Origin: Paramyrothecium sp. XJ0827
Taxonomy: Eukaryota > Ascomycota > Sordariomycetes > Hypocreales > Stachybotryaceae
NCBI GenBank assembly: GCA_020881915.1
Contig: JAJFPB010000003.1
Span: forward strand, 744,001-808,000
DNA: 64,000 nt
Direction of reading: 5' to 3'
Positions 44,977-55,502 of this stretch are shown here, one piece after another; the stretch's first letter is position 1; every line of letters starts with the position of its first letter. The translations under genes were made by a program, and so were the position numbers. The notes beneath the pieces are model-generated. The model ran no database searches. It was not told where the DNA came from and saw only the letters and a program-made list of their open reading frames with translations.

Positions 44977-46066
44977 GCTGTCATGGCTTTGTCGATAGAG
45001 GATGGCAGGACTCGAAAACCGAGACGGGCACTAGAGCTTTTCCGTCATCCGATGGTTCGCCCAAGTTGGTCCACCTGCTGCTAACATTGGCCGGGGTTGA
45101 TAGGGGGAGAGCGAGAGTTCAGATGCGTGGGCGCGAAAGTGGGTACATCATCATAATTGTGGGACAGTTCTTGGTTTTAGTCCCCAAAAGAGACACCGTC
45201 TCCAGTTTGTAGGCAGTTACAGCATCTACCACTGATGATTACATGATCGAGATGATGTGTCAACCCATGTGTATCAACGTTGGACGAATTTTGAGGTGAT
45301 GTTGAATATGACTACGATTTACATGATTTCAAAAGTTGAAAGCGGTTGCTGTGACGACAGTTTCTCTAGCGGGTCATCAAAGATAACCTCAGGTCAACTT
45401 GGTTGTACTGCTCCAATGCCTCTTGAATATTGCAAGGCTTTCTAATTGACTCATTTCTAGTTGCCACCTCTTTGTTTTCAACATCCATCAAGCAACTCCC
45501 GAAAGAAGAGATCTCATTGCCAAAATGGCCCTACATTAGGACATCAAACTGGAGCTTTGAACTTCGCCTGTGGAGTTCTGTTTTCCCACTTCATTTGAGC
45601 CACCAGGTAACAATGGCAGTATATGTAGTTCCGATCTCGGAGCAAGACAGTAGAGTGTGAGATCTCTAACAAGTAACACCCGAATCATGATGTTTACAAG
45701 AAAAGAGGAGATTGTCTCAGTCAAATGTCTCCTGACTTGTCTACCTAGTATCACTGCCCAGTAGGAACTGTAACCGTCTTCGAAATATGAGTGTATTTGA
45801 ACAAATAGTGTTAAAAACTGCACCTTGGTCTGGCATATTTCGCGAGGAAACCTCGAGAAAGCATCCATCCTGGGCGAAAGATTCCTCGCGTCTTTGGCAT
45901 TACAGTCTTCTCAGGAGGTGGTGCCAACTGACTCTCAATTACCCCTTCCTCTATTTCCTCCATCATTGTAGCAAGCTCTGCTATCGTATCAGTATCTATA
46001 CCCTGAGCATTGATTAAACAAGCACCCGATGCAATGGAGGAAGGGGAGAGCCAGGCTATGAGCGTC
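44977..46066. other. Convergent spacer, no gene seen
   Basis: About 1.1 kb with only short open frames on both strands. Confidence 0.5.
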
Positions 46067-47942
46067 TTATTGGAAAATAATCACTCGGTTGCCAGTCCTC
46101 TCCAAAGGACACGAAACACATCGTTGATGTTGTCCGAGCATTCCTGATTGTGTTAACGCGATGCAATTACAAGGAGCAAACATTTGCATGTGTCCCTGTC
46201 CACAAATACACTGCAAAAAAACTGTGTCAACGGTCAAGGATGGCGGAACCAATAGTATGCTGTACTTACACAGTACCATTCAAACTTCGCGAGTTGACGC
46301 ACTCTTCCTTGCGGCTCGAACGTCCAATATACATCGTTGCTTTTCCCTACGCGACGGAGCGGGAAGTAGACATTGTTGACTTCGATGGCCTCAGTGAAAG
46401 GTCTTTTTGTTCTGTTGTACTGACGCACGAACTCGATCTTGATCTGCCATAAAGGGACAATGGCGTCGCACGCGATTTGAAGAGTAACGCGCGTTTGATC
46501 AGACGCCAGAATAGTGAGATTACAAGTTTTTGCCCCAGACCTTGTGTTAAGATGACTCGGGTAAAAGGACACACAATGAAGCGTGCTATTTTGTTTGAGG
46601 CCGTTCTTCGAAAGCGTACCTCTGGTATCTTGGAGAACTTTGTTGCCGTAAGTGAACTTGAAATAAGCACAGCTTAAGCCAAATCTTCGAAGGATCGCAT
46701 CCTGCAGTTCCATGGTCGTATCGTCAAGTCGTACCCCAATCACGGCTGTCTTGAGATTAGGTATTGGCAGACCCTTGACAAAGATCTGCACATAACCTTC
46801 GCCCAAAAACGGGCCAGTATTCTGCGTGCGACATGTCCAGAAGGCGGTATCCACAGTCTCTTTTCCCAAGTAGGAGCTCACCTGGATGCTGGGATCGTTC
46901 TTCAGAACAGCTTCTGTGAATAAGGATGCCGCCTCATCCATGTACCGTTTTGTAGACCAGTCGAGCTCGGCGGGGATCGCACTTCGGTCTAGGTCGTAAT
47001 GTGGCAGTGCTTTGGGAAGGCGCTCTGCTCTTTCGTCTTCAATGGACTCGAGGAGGGCTGCCAACTTTGTCCTGCACGTATCGAGGACCTCTTGCGTGAC
47101 TCTACTTTGATATCTTGTAACGTTGCGTTAGTTGAAAGGTTACCTTATGTTCAAGTAGAGAATCTCAAGCGCCATCAGAAATGATAGGAAATCTCACAAA
47201 TTAGCCATTGCGATAGCAATACTGAGACTGTTTTTATGCGATGTGAGTGCCTTGCGATACCGTTGGATGTCTTGGTTTGTTATGCCATCTGAATCCACTG
47301 CCTTGGAATCATTTTTCTGGCATTTCAAATCATTGGCTCTCTCCTCAATCTCAATAATGCTCGCACGACAAGTCTCCAGTAGGCTCCGGGTATTCTCTGA
47401 CGTCGTGGCCCACAAGGTGCCGCTACTTGTCTCACTGTCCATCAAGGACGCCTTGAGAGTTCCCAGTGTCTTGTAAATCTCTCGAGGCTCGTAGGCAATG
47501 TCTAGGAGTTGCTCGCCGACATTCTTTTCCGTCACGAGGGTACGATGCAATCGTTCGCAGGCGCTCTCGGCGCCAGAGATGGCCTCCCGCAGGTGTCGCA
47601 TTTCCTGCGCCGCATCTTCGGGGAGTTCTAGCAGCCTCACATTAGAATGATGCGACGGACATGTCGAGATTGGCAAGCGGCATACCAAAGTTGAACACAT
47701 TGCCAATATGAGCGCGGGCTTGGCCGGAAATGGTGATGCTCTCGAAACGTTCCACGGGTGCAGAAGAAGCACACTCGGCGCCCAGGCAGACTGCGAAGCA
47801 CCAAGCCACGCTTCTGCTGATGTTTCAGGCATTTCCGACCATGACAGGTCGCCAACAGCCCGTGACTAGCCGTCTGGCACGTGAAGTAATGGTCAAAGGC
47901 ACAGCGCAGGACGACCACCGTTGCCGCAGGGTCGTATTTCAT
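46067..47942 (-). CDS. HRAM-like motif / helical / ubiquitin-like / Cys-rich protein
   Basis: Exons 47840-47942, 47686-47790, 47198-47627, 46270-47113 and 46067-46210 encode 541 aa; phases agree at all four introns. Residues about 48-71 (exon 2) read FESITISGQARAHIGNVFNF, matching the spacing of HET-s-type amyloid (HRAM) repeats. A long helical region follows (about 72-280, ELPEDAAQEM onward). Residues about 325-390 look ubiquitin-like (VRLDDTTMELQDAI; KVLQDTRGTLSKNGL; STLHCV). The C-terminus has paired Cys/His (WYCCICGQGH, APCNC, HQRCVSC) as in a zinc ribbon or RING-like fold. It is divergent from the HELL-HRAM gene, 362 nt apart. The N-terminal 34 residues are the least certain part. Function inferred: adaptor or regulator in an amyloid-signalled death or defence pathway. 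Confidence 0.6.
47686..47757 (-). other. Candidate HRAM-like amyloid motif in the minus-strand partner
   Basis: Encodes VERFESITISGQARAHIGNV and a few further residues. Pattern: aromatic, x2, Ile/Val, then a short polar turn, AR/AK, x2, Gly-Asn. It matches the repeats in the neighbouring gene in spacing of hydrophobic and Gly positions. Identity of the motif is inferred. Confidence 0.5.
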
Positions 47943-48304
47943 CGCTCTGGGCGGAGGCCTGAAACGACTGTTGCAAACCGACTGTTGCGAAAATTTCTCA
48001 GACGCAATGATTGGTGAATACAGTACGGCTAGATGGGCGGGATTGCTGCCTGGACGGCAACCAATGAAGTGTGAACCGGTAGGATATCTTATCCTCATAA
48101 CTTTTGCCGTCAACTCAGCCGCACACCTTCAATTCCAGCCTCATCATCATTACCCATGTTTGGTTACGAAGGCATCTCAAGCTCTAGATTTCTTTGTATA
48201 ACATCATATTTGTTTACTTCTTTTATACTTCCTGCAATATCTTTGCCCGTCTCGCCATTGATCAACCATCAAACTCTCTGCGGCTTCTGATCCCTTCATC
48301 CTCC
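47943..48304. promoter_or_regulatory. Divergent promoter of the HRAM gene pair
   Basis: 362 bp between the two start codons, short enough for shared control. No specific motif identified. Confidence 0.45.
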
Positions 48305-49228
48305 ATGGAGCCGCTATCTCTCACTGCCAACGTGATTGCTGTGGCGACTGCGGCCTTGAGTAGCGGCAAAGCCCTCTATGACCTTATCGAGACGTATCGT
48401 CATGCTAGCCGGATCTTTCAAGATATTCACGCAGATATCAACGCCTTGAACAATGTCTTGGCTTCCCTACAAAATATTGGCCTCGCAGACCGTGGGACAT
48501 CCTTCTCACAGATGCAGTGCTTGTGTCTGCAAGAGATGGAGCCTGCACTGCAAAGCTGCTCAATGAGCTACGAAGCATTCAAGGACAAACTAAGCAAGTT
48601 GATGTCGAACTCGTCGCCTGGACACACCAGCAAGCGGGATAAACTTTTTCTACATTTCCAGACGAATGACATCTCGTCACTTCAGATTCAGCTGAGCAGC
48701 TATAAATCGACCCTTACGATTGGGCTCCTCGTTATCTCTATGTGAGCAAGAAATGCTAAACTTCATGTTATTCTTTTCTAAGAGCTCGTGGTTGATTGTC
48801 ATTCCTTCCTTTTGCACAACAGCAAGTCGTCGTCCGAGAGCAATAGAGAGCTGGGATTGAAAATCGAGTCGACCATGGGCGAGATCACCAGCCAAATGAA
48901 GGGGGTCAAGCTCGCTTTGCAGGCTGTTGAGGACGCTGGCGCAGCCAGTAACGGGAGCCTGATGACAAGCTTAGCGCAGATCATGGGGGTTATGTCGCAC
49001 TGCGGCAACGTCTGCAGGGCGGCGTCAGCTATAGTTCCCACTCGTGACACTACGACTTATGAGTCTGTGCAAGCCTTTGACAACGCAAAGTTCATGCTAG
49101 GTAGCACTAATACTCAGGCTATTGCAGATGGATCTTCAAAAACTTTTGGGGAGGTTGTGGGGAAGAACGAAGCGAAGGTCTGGATAGGAGACTTGGACGC
49201 GAAGACGGCGCTTGAGTTCATGAAGTAA
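48305..49228 (+). CDS. HELL/STAND-accessory domain with C-terminal HET-s-like (HRAM) repeats
   Basis: Exons 48305-48741 and 48823-49228 encode 280 aa, close to the size of HET-S. Residues 1-60 (MEPLSLTANVIAVATAALSS onward) match the fungal helical N-terminal domain found in STAND and HeLo-like (HELL) proteins. The helical part continues to about 215. The C-terminal 57 residues contain two pseudo-repeats, T-Y-x2-V-x5-AK-x3-G (residues 224-242) and T-F-x2-V-x5-AK-x3-G (253-271), offset by 29 residues. The second reads TFGEVVGKNEAKVWIGD. This is the layout of a HeLo-type effector with an amyloid prion-forming domain: amyloid templating exposes the helical domain, which then damages membranes. 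That mode of action is known for HET-S and related proteins; here it is inferred. It lies beside another HRAM-like gene and about 6.6 kb from a NACHT receptor. Confidence 0.75.
49055..49199 (+). repeat. Two HRAM-type pseudo-repeats in the HELL-HRAM gene
   Basis: Encode TYESVQAFDNAKFMLGSTN and TFGEVVGKNEAKVWIGDLD, separated by about ten residues. Hydrophobic, Ala-Lys and Gly positions align without gaps. DNA identity is low, so the repeat is old and maintained at the protein level. Confidence 0.65.
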
Positions 49229-49579
49229 TTCGACAAATATCGACTCTATGAAGCACCGAGTTAGAATTTGGACAAGCAGGAAGAAACTATCACATTTCGT
49301 CTTGAAATCAGAGTGATCTAAACAAGGCTTATAAGATGCATTATATATTACAATTTGATGCTTAAAAGGTTGAGTTGTGTCGATTTACATCGGCGACGAA
49401 GCAAATCCAGTTTAATACCATCGCCCAACTTGCGTCCCCTTGATGGTTGCATCCCACTTGAAGTCTCTCAAACACGTTCACGCGCCAACCAGGCTAACAA
49501 ATGCCATATATTTGAGTAATATGGCTTGATATTAGATTAAGTAATTATCTTGTAGTAGTAGTCTTGTACATTGCGTGAT
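49229..49579. other. Convergent spacer, no gene seen
   Basis: 3' flanks of the HELL-HRAM gene and the BYS1-like gene; AT-rich, no coding signal. Confidence 0.55.
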
Positions 49580-50190
49580 TTAGCTGCGGCCAGGAGCGCA
49601 GACGGTGGTGACCAGAGTGACGGGCTTGGGGCAGCCGAAAACCTTGGTCTGGGCGGGGGTGCTGTAGCAGGCAGCGTTGTTGGCGACGCAGCTGAAGGAC
49701 TCGCAGCCCTCGCCGGCGGAGAGGGTGTTCTTGAAGCCGGAGAAGGGGTTGCCGAACTGACTGTTGAATGTATTAGTATGAATGTCGAATCCATTTGCTA
49801 GTGCCACCACTGTGTGCACAAAAGCATAGGTGATCCATGGACAACTTACGTGCTCAGCTCATAGTAGGCGTAGTTGGGGTCGGCCGTGACGGAGTATCCG
49901 AAGAACAGAGGGGTAGTCAGGGTCTTGGTCCTGGCAATCTTGACAGTCTGTTTAAGATCGGTTAGTTTCCGTGTGTTTATTGTGAAGACGGAGAAACATA
50001 CGGAACCGGTGGTTCGGAGAGCCTCAGTGAACCTCTGGCCAGTCTGGAGGGTGGTGAGAGGGCCGGGAGCGCCGCCGCCGTATGGGACGGACTGGACGTA
50101 GACGGGGAAGGCGCAGTTGTTGTGGACAACGGCGTTCTGGGCAGAGGCCAGGCCGAGGAAGCCGGCAACAGCAGCGACGGAGAACTTCAT
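49580..50190 (-). CDS. BYS1-type secreted protein
   Basis: Exons 50002-50190, 49850-49947 and 49580-49760 (introns 54 and 89 nt) encode 155 aa. The signal peptide is MKFSVAAVAGFLGLASA. The mature protein starts NAVVHNNCAFPVYVQSVPYG, the thaumatin-like opening of the BYS1 family (yeast-phase-specific antigen in Blastomyces; many secreted fungal homologues). It contains FGYSVTADPNYAYYELS and a Cys-containing C-terminus (CESFSCVANNAACYSTP). Extracellular or wall-associated; biochemical role unknown. A good TATA box and a GGT/TGG repeat lie upstream. Confidence 0.85.
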
Positions 50191-50199
50191 ATTGATTGA

Positions 50200-50235
50200 G
50201 GTGGTGGTGGTGGTAGTGGTGGTTGTGGTTGTGAG
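50200..50235. repeat. Trinucleotide (GGT)n-rich microsatellite, BYS1 5' leader
   Basis: Imperfect GGT/TGG repeats just upstream of the BYS1 ATG at 50190; on its strand this is an ACC/CCA-rich leader. Confidence 0.8.
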
Positions 50236-50308
50236 GATGAAGTATGAGGCTGAAGATCTGCGGTGGTTGGATGGTACAAAAGCCAGTGAATGGGTAGATA
50301 TGGCCAGT

Positions 50309-50316
50309 CTTTTATA
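50309..50316 (-). promoter_or_regulatory. TATA box of the BYS1-like gene
   Basis: TATAAAAG on the minus strand, about 120 nt before the start codon. Confidence 0.5.
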
Positions 50317-52072
50317 TCTATTTGTTTTCCAGGCTCGTCGTTTGTCCATCTATCACGATCGTATCGGGCAAACATCACGCGGTGAGCAAGGCTCAATCAG
50401 GCAACTAGCTAGAGCTCTGCGGGTGGATCAATAAAATCATCGATACGAGAAGATGTACATTGGCTGACCTCATAGCAGGCAAACTAACGGGGAGCGGGCC
50501 AGAATCTCGTATTCCACGGCGTTGCCGCAATTGACCAGTCACAAGCCCCCGTGCGCCCTCACCGCCCCAATGCGGCCTTCTGTCTGTATTTACTTTCTTC
50601 TTTTTGTTCATTATTACTGGATCGACTTCTCCGCATGACGTTTTCCTTGGTATTTCCGCATGTGCCGACGGTCCGAGTTGCATTAGGAACAGCGGGTTGG
50701 CATAAATAGGCCGTGCCTGACCAGGATCAACCCCGCAAGTAAGCAGAGCCTAAGCCTAGCCGTCTGTAATTCATGGGAGCCATTTTGTTATTCAATGCTA
50801 TGCTATGCTTCCTGTCACGGCATTTCCGCGGGACACGGGAGACGGGGCTCCCCAATGGATTTGTGGGCGCAATGCCTTGCGTCCGGGCATCGTCATGGAC
50901 TTTTGTGCTTCGTTGCATAGTTTTGAGGTCATTGCCCGAACAATCCCGCCCCGGCCCGTTCTTTTGTTTGGCATCAGCTGATGGATTCTCCGCGTCGGAC
51001 CAGGATGGCAACACGAGCTCGCCCACGGTTCTAGGCCCGAATGGCTTGGCGGACCCTTGTCCCTCGTGAAATTTTGTCCCAAGTCCTGTCGTAAGGGGAG
51101 TTTTGCTGCAGGTGCCTCTTTCACACAGAGTACTCGTATCTAAAAAAGGACTGGCTTATTTCAGACCGAGACTCAATGCGAGCTGCCAGGGTCTTTTCGA
51201 TTCTTCGACAAAAGGGCATTCTAGAAATCGACCCGCACGCGAGCACTTCTGCATGTCCAAAAATAATCGCTCAAATAACGCTCGCATATATTTGCTGACT
51301 GCATCACTACCTACCAGGACCTGCACAGCCTCTGACGAAAATTTTTGACGATGCAGCAAACGCGATCCCGCCATGAGCTCGGTCATCCTGAGCAAAGTTG
51401 TTCCGCGCCTATCTTTTTTCATATAAACATGAAGTTTTGGACCGAATCCTACGTATCTACATAAGAATGAAAATGGCCACCATCACCTACAAGTGCCTCT
51501 GCTCGAGCAAGCACCATGTTATCCAAAGGACTGGGCCGCGCGCGGAAATGTGTACCATCTACCGTGACTCTTTGCAACTTGTGAGGGGAGCGAGCAATCT
51601 CGCGTAGCAGGAATGGGCAACCTACCCTGGACCAAACCATAGAAGGCCGAGAATCGGGATGATTGCTCGACAATTCTATGCCTGTACAGAGATGATGCAG
51701 CCATTGCTTTTGGCATTGTGAGATTCATCCTCGGGGTGCCACTTACTGGGTGTCCCGAATGTTTGCCTTGGATGCTATCTATGATTTCGCCGATTATGTC
51801 CCTGAGGTTCCAACTGTGTTTGGTGTCCCAGTCGCCTACCTCACAATGCGGAAGCATCTCCCTAGTTTCGTCCTCAGTGCTCCATGTGGTTCCGCCCGCT
51901 GTGATCCTGATACTATAGGTCATATAAAGGAAGGGATTTGGACCTATAGAGCCTGACATCGGCCGATTGCGGTTATCATTCGTGTCGAGCCGCTCGCCAA
52001 GGGAACTTAAACTCTACATCATAGGGGAGCCTGTCTCTGGGAATAGCAATTGTGTCACCTTAACATGCTGGA

Positions 52073-52958
52073 TTAGAGCTTGGTCTGTATGTTCTAAGAG
52101 AACCGAATAGAAGAAAAACAAGAGAAAATTAAAAGGAAAAAGGAGGAAAAAGGAGGAAAAAAGGAAGAAAAAAGAAAGAGAAAAAGAAAGATTAAAAAAA
52201 AAGGAGGGGGGAGGGATAGAATTACTTGGTACTCCTCATTATTTCCAGTGTATCTGTCAATTTCCTTGCCATGCCCATCATAGATTCTAATCAAAGGGGC
52301 AAAGCTATCTTTAGTAGCTGTTTCTTGGATATGAGCATTGTAGATCCCCGATGCGAAGGGTGGAGGTGGTTTCTTCTTGCAGATGCACCTACGGTCTGCA
52401 CAGGCCTTCTCTTCATCATCACCACACGAAATAAAGCCGCAGCCGTCCGCATCTGAGCAAATTTTCTGTTGGCAATTGCAATTGCCGCCTAGGCAGGCTC
52501 TCTCCTCGTTATCGTCGCAGCCGAGACAATCGCAGGCGTCAACTCTCTCGCAGAGACTAGGGTCTGTGAGACCTTTGCACACGCAGACACTGTCATCTCC
52601 TCTGCAAGCAAGACGTAGGCAGCCTGCGCTCGTAATGGAAGATTTAGGAGATTTGTTGCGATCACTGGGAATTTTTTCTTGCAAACACATGTACCATCTT
52701 CACAAGTGCTAGATAGGTCGCCTCTGGCGCAATTTGGAGTTGAACACTCCGCATCTCTAGTACAAGCATTCTGTGGCGGTGGTGCAATGGCAAAGAGTAC
52801 GCCAGATTTTTGTAGTCTGGCTCTACCATGCAGCAGCGGCCCCCTTGGTATTGTGATATGTCCTGGTAAGGGAAGGAGACCAATTTTGCGTTTGAGGTAA
52901 CTACCACAAAAGGGACACGAAGCCACATAAGAGGCCGGATAGGTTGAGGTAAGGCCAT
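52073..52958 (-). pseudogene. Cysteine-rich repeat gene, probably frame-damaged
   Basis: Three Cys-rich units are encoded on the minus strand with spacing near C-x5-C-x4-C-x6/8-C-x4-C-x-C-K: one in the frame around 52,680-52,790 (CTRDAECSTPNC...CEDGTCVCKKK), two in another frame at about 52,370-52,610 (ending CNCQQK and CICKKKPP). The frame change falls at an A6 run near 52,672. One added base there would join all units, so this is either a homopolymer error or a real frameshift; an intron (52,632-52,673 region) fits phase less well. A last intron (52,094-52,225) would contain a very long pyrimidine tract. The 5' model from ATG 52,958 needs two short introns and is weak. Function unknown; Cys patterns recall secreted EGF- or trypsin-inhibitor-like repeats. 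Confidence 0.45.
52096..52217. repeat. Long polypurine (plus) / polypyrimidine (minus) tract
   Basis: About 120 nt almost purely A/G on the plus strand, including AAGGAGGAAAAAGGAGG and an A9 run before GGAGGGGGGAGGG. In the minus gene it would be an extreme polypyrimidine tract before a TTAG acceptor. Such tracts can form triplex (H-DNA). Confidence 0.85.
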
Positions 52959-54119
52959 GACGAGAAGTCTGACTGGATGAGATGAACAAGAACAATACGG
53001 TGATAATAGTAGGACAGTGATAATGGAGATGGAGAAAACAAAGTGTTAGGATGCGGCGTGATTGTAGCAACTACGACAGCACGTCCGTCTTCCATCCTTT
53101 ATAGGTCTACTACACCGTAGCTACCCTGGCATCGACATTGATCCTCTGTTGGTCAAGGTTTCCGATCTAAGCATTACTGCATGTTCCCGTCCTACATTGG
53201 AAATGGCTACCTCGGGGCTGTTGATAAGCTGATACGATTAGAGGACCTACCATGAAGCTCCAGGTCAAGGACCCCACGTAGTAACAAACAGAATTGCAGA
53301 GCGATACAGGTCTAATATGGCTGCTACTGGTCCGGTATGGGCCTTCCCTACTTGCGTTTCTCTGCGATGGTATCTTCGGATTTGGACAGGAGGGGATTGG
53401 GTCTTCCAGAGGCACAACGCATTTCATCATAGTGTTCCTACGAGTCTTGAAGATAATGGGCAACTTCATGGGATCTCGCAACCCCGAGCCTTACGTCTTG
53501 TCGTTGGCTGACGGCCAAGAGAATTTATGCCATCTCCTGAATCTGAAGTTAATAGACTTTAGCAGGCCACGCGGTTGCATGAGACAAGGCCGAGAGAAGC
53601 ATAGCCGGACGCGACAACTGAGGTGCTTGGCACGATCAAACCTAACAAGCAAGTGGCCCCCAAGTTTCATTGCACCTGGTCGCTAGCGCGGAACTCGTAG
53701 GTCCCCAAGACTAGACAGATAGCGGCGGGCTGCGAACAATAATCGTGGCCTTGGGGGGGTGTGATGTGTGTCTCCTGACCACGGTCACAGGACCTTGTAG
53801 TCCTTCCTGTTCAAGTGTCGTGCTCTTAAAATAGGCTCCCGTTGGTTCATGAATTTGTTGCCTAATAGTTGGTCTGTAAGCCCCGCACAACTTGACCAAC
53901 AGGTAGATGTATCCCCGCATGAATCCTATCTCATGAAACAAGTACCAACCAACTAACACACAACACGACCATCCACAAGCCACCCATTTTTTCGGTCAGC
54001 GCTGCGTGCGTGATTTCCATAACCAACATTCCCTTTGGACCGTACCCAGAGTGTTCAACATCATCTCTACATTTTGCTTTCTCAAACTGCTTGTGCGACT
54101 CGTCGTTCCACCTGTTGCA
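52959..54119. other. Intergenic, no gene seen
   Basis: Divergent spacer between the Cys-rich gene and the ankyrin gene. A 130-codon plus frame (53,294-53,686) has no recognisable features. Confidence 0.45.
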
Positions 54120-55502
54120 ATGCCATACCTACCAACAGGCCGTTCCGAAACCAGAGAGATTTCTCGTCTCCCTTCCAATCAGCAGGGCCTGAAATACGGA
54201 GAAGGTCAAAATGGGGGTGGGGCTGCAATTCATCGCGCAATCTTCGAAGAGTGGGATGCCAGATATCGTGACCTCCCGCCGCTGCCTCCTCACCTACCAA
54301 GTCCGCTCTACGCAGTCCAGAACAATGACAGGTATCGACCTAGATGCCGAGAGAACTCTGAAATGTTAACTTTCTATGATGCTTGTGCAGAGGGCACCTT
54401 GGACCAAGTTCGCGAGTACGTGCAAACTTCTCAGCCCTCAGCCGCCAACCTTGCCTATGCTCTTGAGGAGGCTTGCCACAACTTCCAATTAGACGTTGTA
54501 AGGTTCTTGTTGCAGCAGCCAGACACAGCACTTCACTATAGGTGCTTTCGTAGGTCCCCTAATTGGCCGTTCCGCGAACCGATCTCGTTTCCGAAACCAC
54601 AGAGTATATTCACAAGCGGCAACTCGCGGCTCCTTGACTTACTCAAGCTCCTGCTTGATTTTGGATGGCACCCAAACCAACTTATCGGGCCAATGGAAGG
54701 AAATGGGCTGGTATCTTCGCGTAAAATCCGTCAAGAGGTAGCGCTGCACTACCCACGATGCATTCTCGACCAAGATATTCTTCGCTTCCTCCTTGACGCT
54801 GGAGCGGACCCAACCATCGCAAGATATTTCGACAGAGATCCAAGGTTATCTTTCGCCGAACAGCGGGTCAACATGAAGAGCGGTGATATTCTCGAGAGGG
54901 CGGTCAACCTAGGCGCCACGGAGGCCGTGACTCTGTTGGTATCGCGGGGGGCAAGACTTGCCTACGGCATGCCTCTGCATAGCTTGATACGACGTCGACC
55001 TAATAGTGCCTTGCTTAAAGCTATGGACAATGCGTATCTTGAAGAGATCTGCAGGGAAGACCCAGATTTCCGATATCCCACCTTATCAATTCGTCTTCAT
55101 ATGGCAAGACAATTGCTTAGCCACGGTGAGGATATCAATAGAGTAGCCAATGTGTATGCATTTACCCCCGCATGTTTATGTATAACAGAGCTAAGAATGA
55201 TTTATGGTCATAGTTACAGGATCGCCTACGGATACAACCGAATTCCTACGGCTTCTTTCAAAGCGACAGCATTGTCCCATGCTAAGCATTCAATGGACTG
55301 GGATTTTGTGCAATGGCTTTTGGAAAATGGTGCCGATCCAACTGCCAATTATCAAACAATTCAAGACCCGTATCTTTTCTACTGGATTGGAACGGACGAG
55401 GAGGAGATTGAGGAGATGTACCAAGATATCATAACCAAGGTGGAGAGAAAAAAGGGAAAGGTTCCCGTACATGTACATGGAGGGACCACGAGCGAATCAT
55501 GA
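54120..55502 (+). CDS. Ankyrin-repeat protein, 460 aa
   Basis: Single exon. The first in-frame ATG is at 54,120; the frame is open further upstream without a Met. Ankyrin units are recognisable but divergent: LTFYDACAEGTLDQVREYVQ, ALEEACHNFQLDVVRFLLQQ, LLDLLKLLLDFGWHPNQLI, ILRFLLDAGADPTIA, LERAVNLGATEAVTLLVSRGA, ARQLLSHGEDINRVA and FVQWLLENGADPTAN. There is no signal peptide, membrane segment or enzymatic domain. It is probably cytosolic and acts through protein binding. It precedes a NACHT-ankyrin gene by 355 bp on the same strand, suggesting a local expansion of ankyrin genes. Confidence 0.82.
   Translation: MPYLPTGRSETREISRLPSNQQGLKYGEGQNGGGAAIHRAIFEEWDARYRDLPPLPPHLPSPLYAVQNNDRYRPRCRENSEMLTFYDACAEGTLDQVREYVQTSQPSAANLAYALEEACHNFQLDVVRFLLQQPDTALHYRCFRRSPNWPFREPISFPKPQSIFTSGNSRLLDLLKLLLDFGWHPNQLIGPMEGNGLVSSRKIRQEVALHYPRCILDQDILRFLLDAGADPTIARYFDRDPRLSFAEQRVNMKSGDILERAVNLGATEAVTLLVSRGARLAYGMPLHSLIRRRPNSALLKAMDNAYLEEICREDPDFRYPTLSIRLHMARQLLSHGEDINRVANVYAFTPACLCITELRMIYGHSYRIAYGYNRIPTASFKATALSHAKHSMDWDFVQWLLENGADPTANYQTIQDPYLFYWIGTDEEEIEEMYQDIITKVERKKGKVPVHVHGGTTSES

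Larger units (their letters stand above)
50191..52072. other. Gene-poor 1.9-kb stretch
   Basis: After the BYS1 promoter (about 50,191-50,400) I see no convincing gene. A 146-codon minus frame (51,519-51,959) has an ordinary composition but no recognisable domain; I leave it uncalled. Confidence 0.45.

Noticed and set aside
51519..51959. 146-codon minus-strand frame
   Set aside because: Ordinary composition but no domain, splice or promoter support, and overlapping frames on the plus strand are equally long.
54006..54119. Upstream extension of the ankyrin protein (38 more residues)
   Set aside because: The extended frame has no ATG; it would need a GTG start, which is not expected in a fungus.
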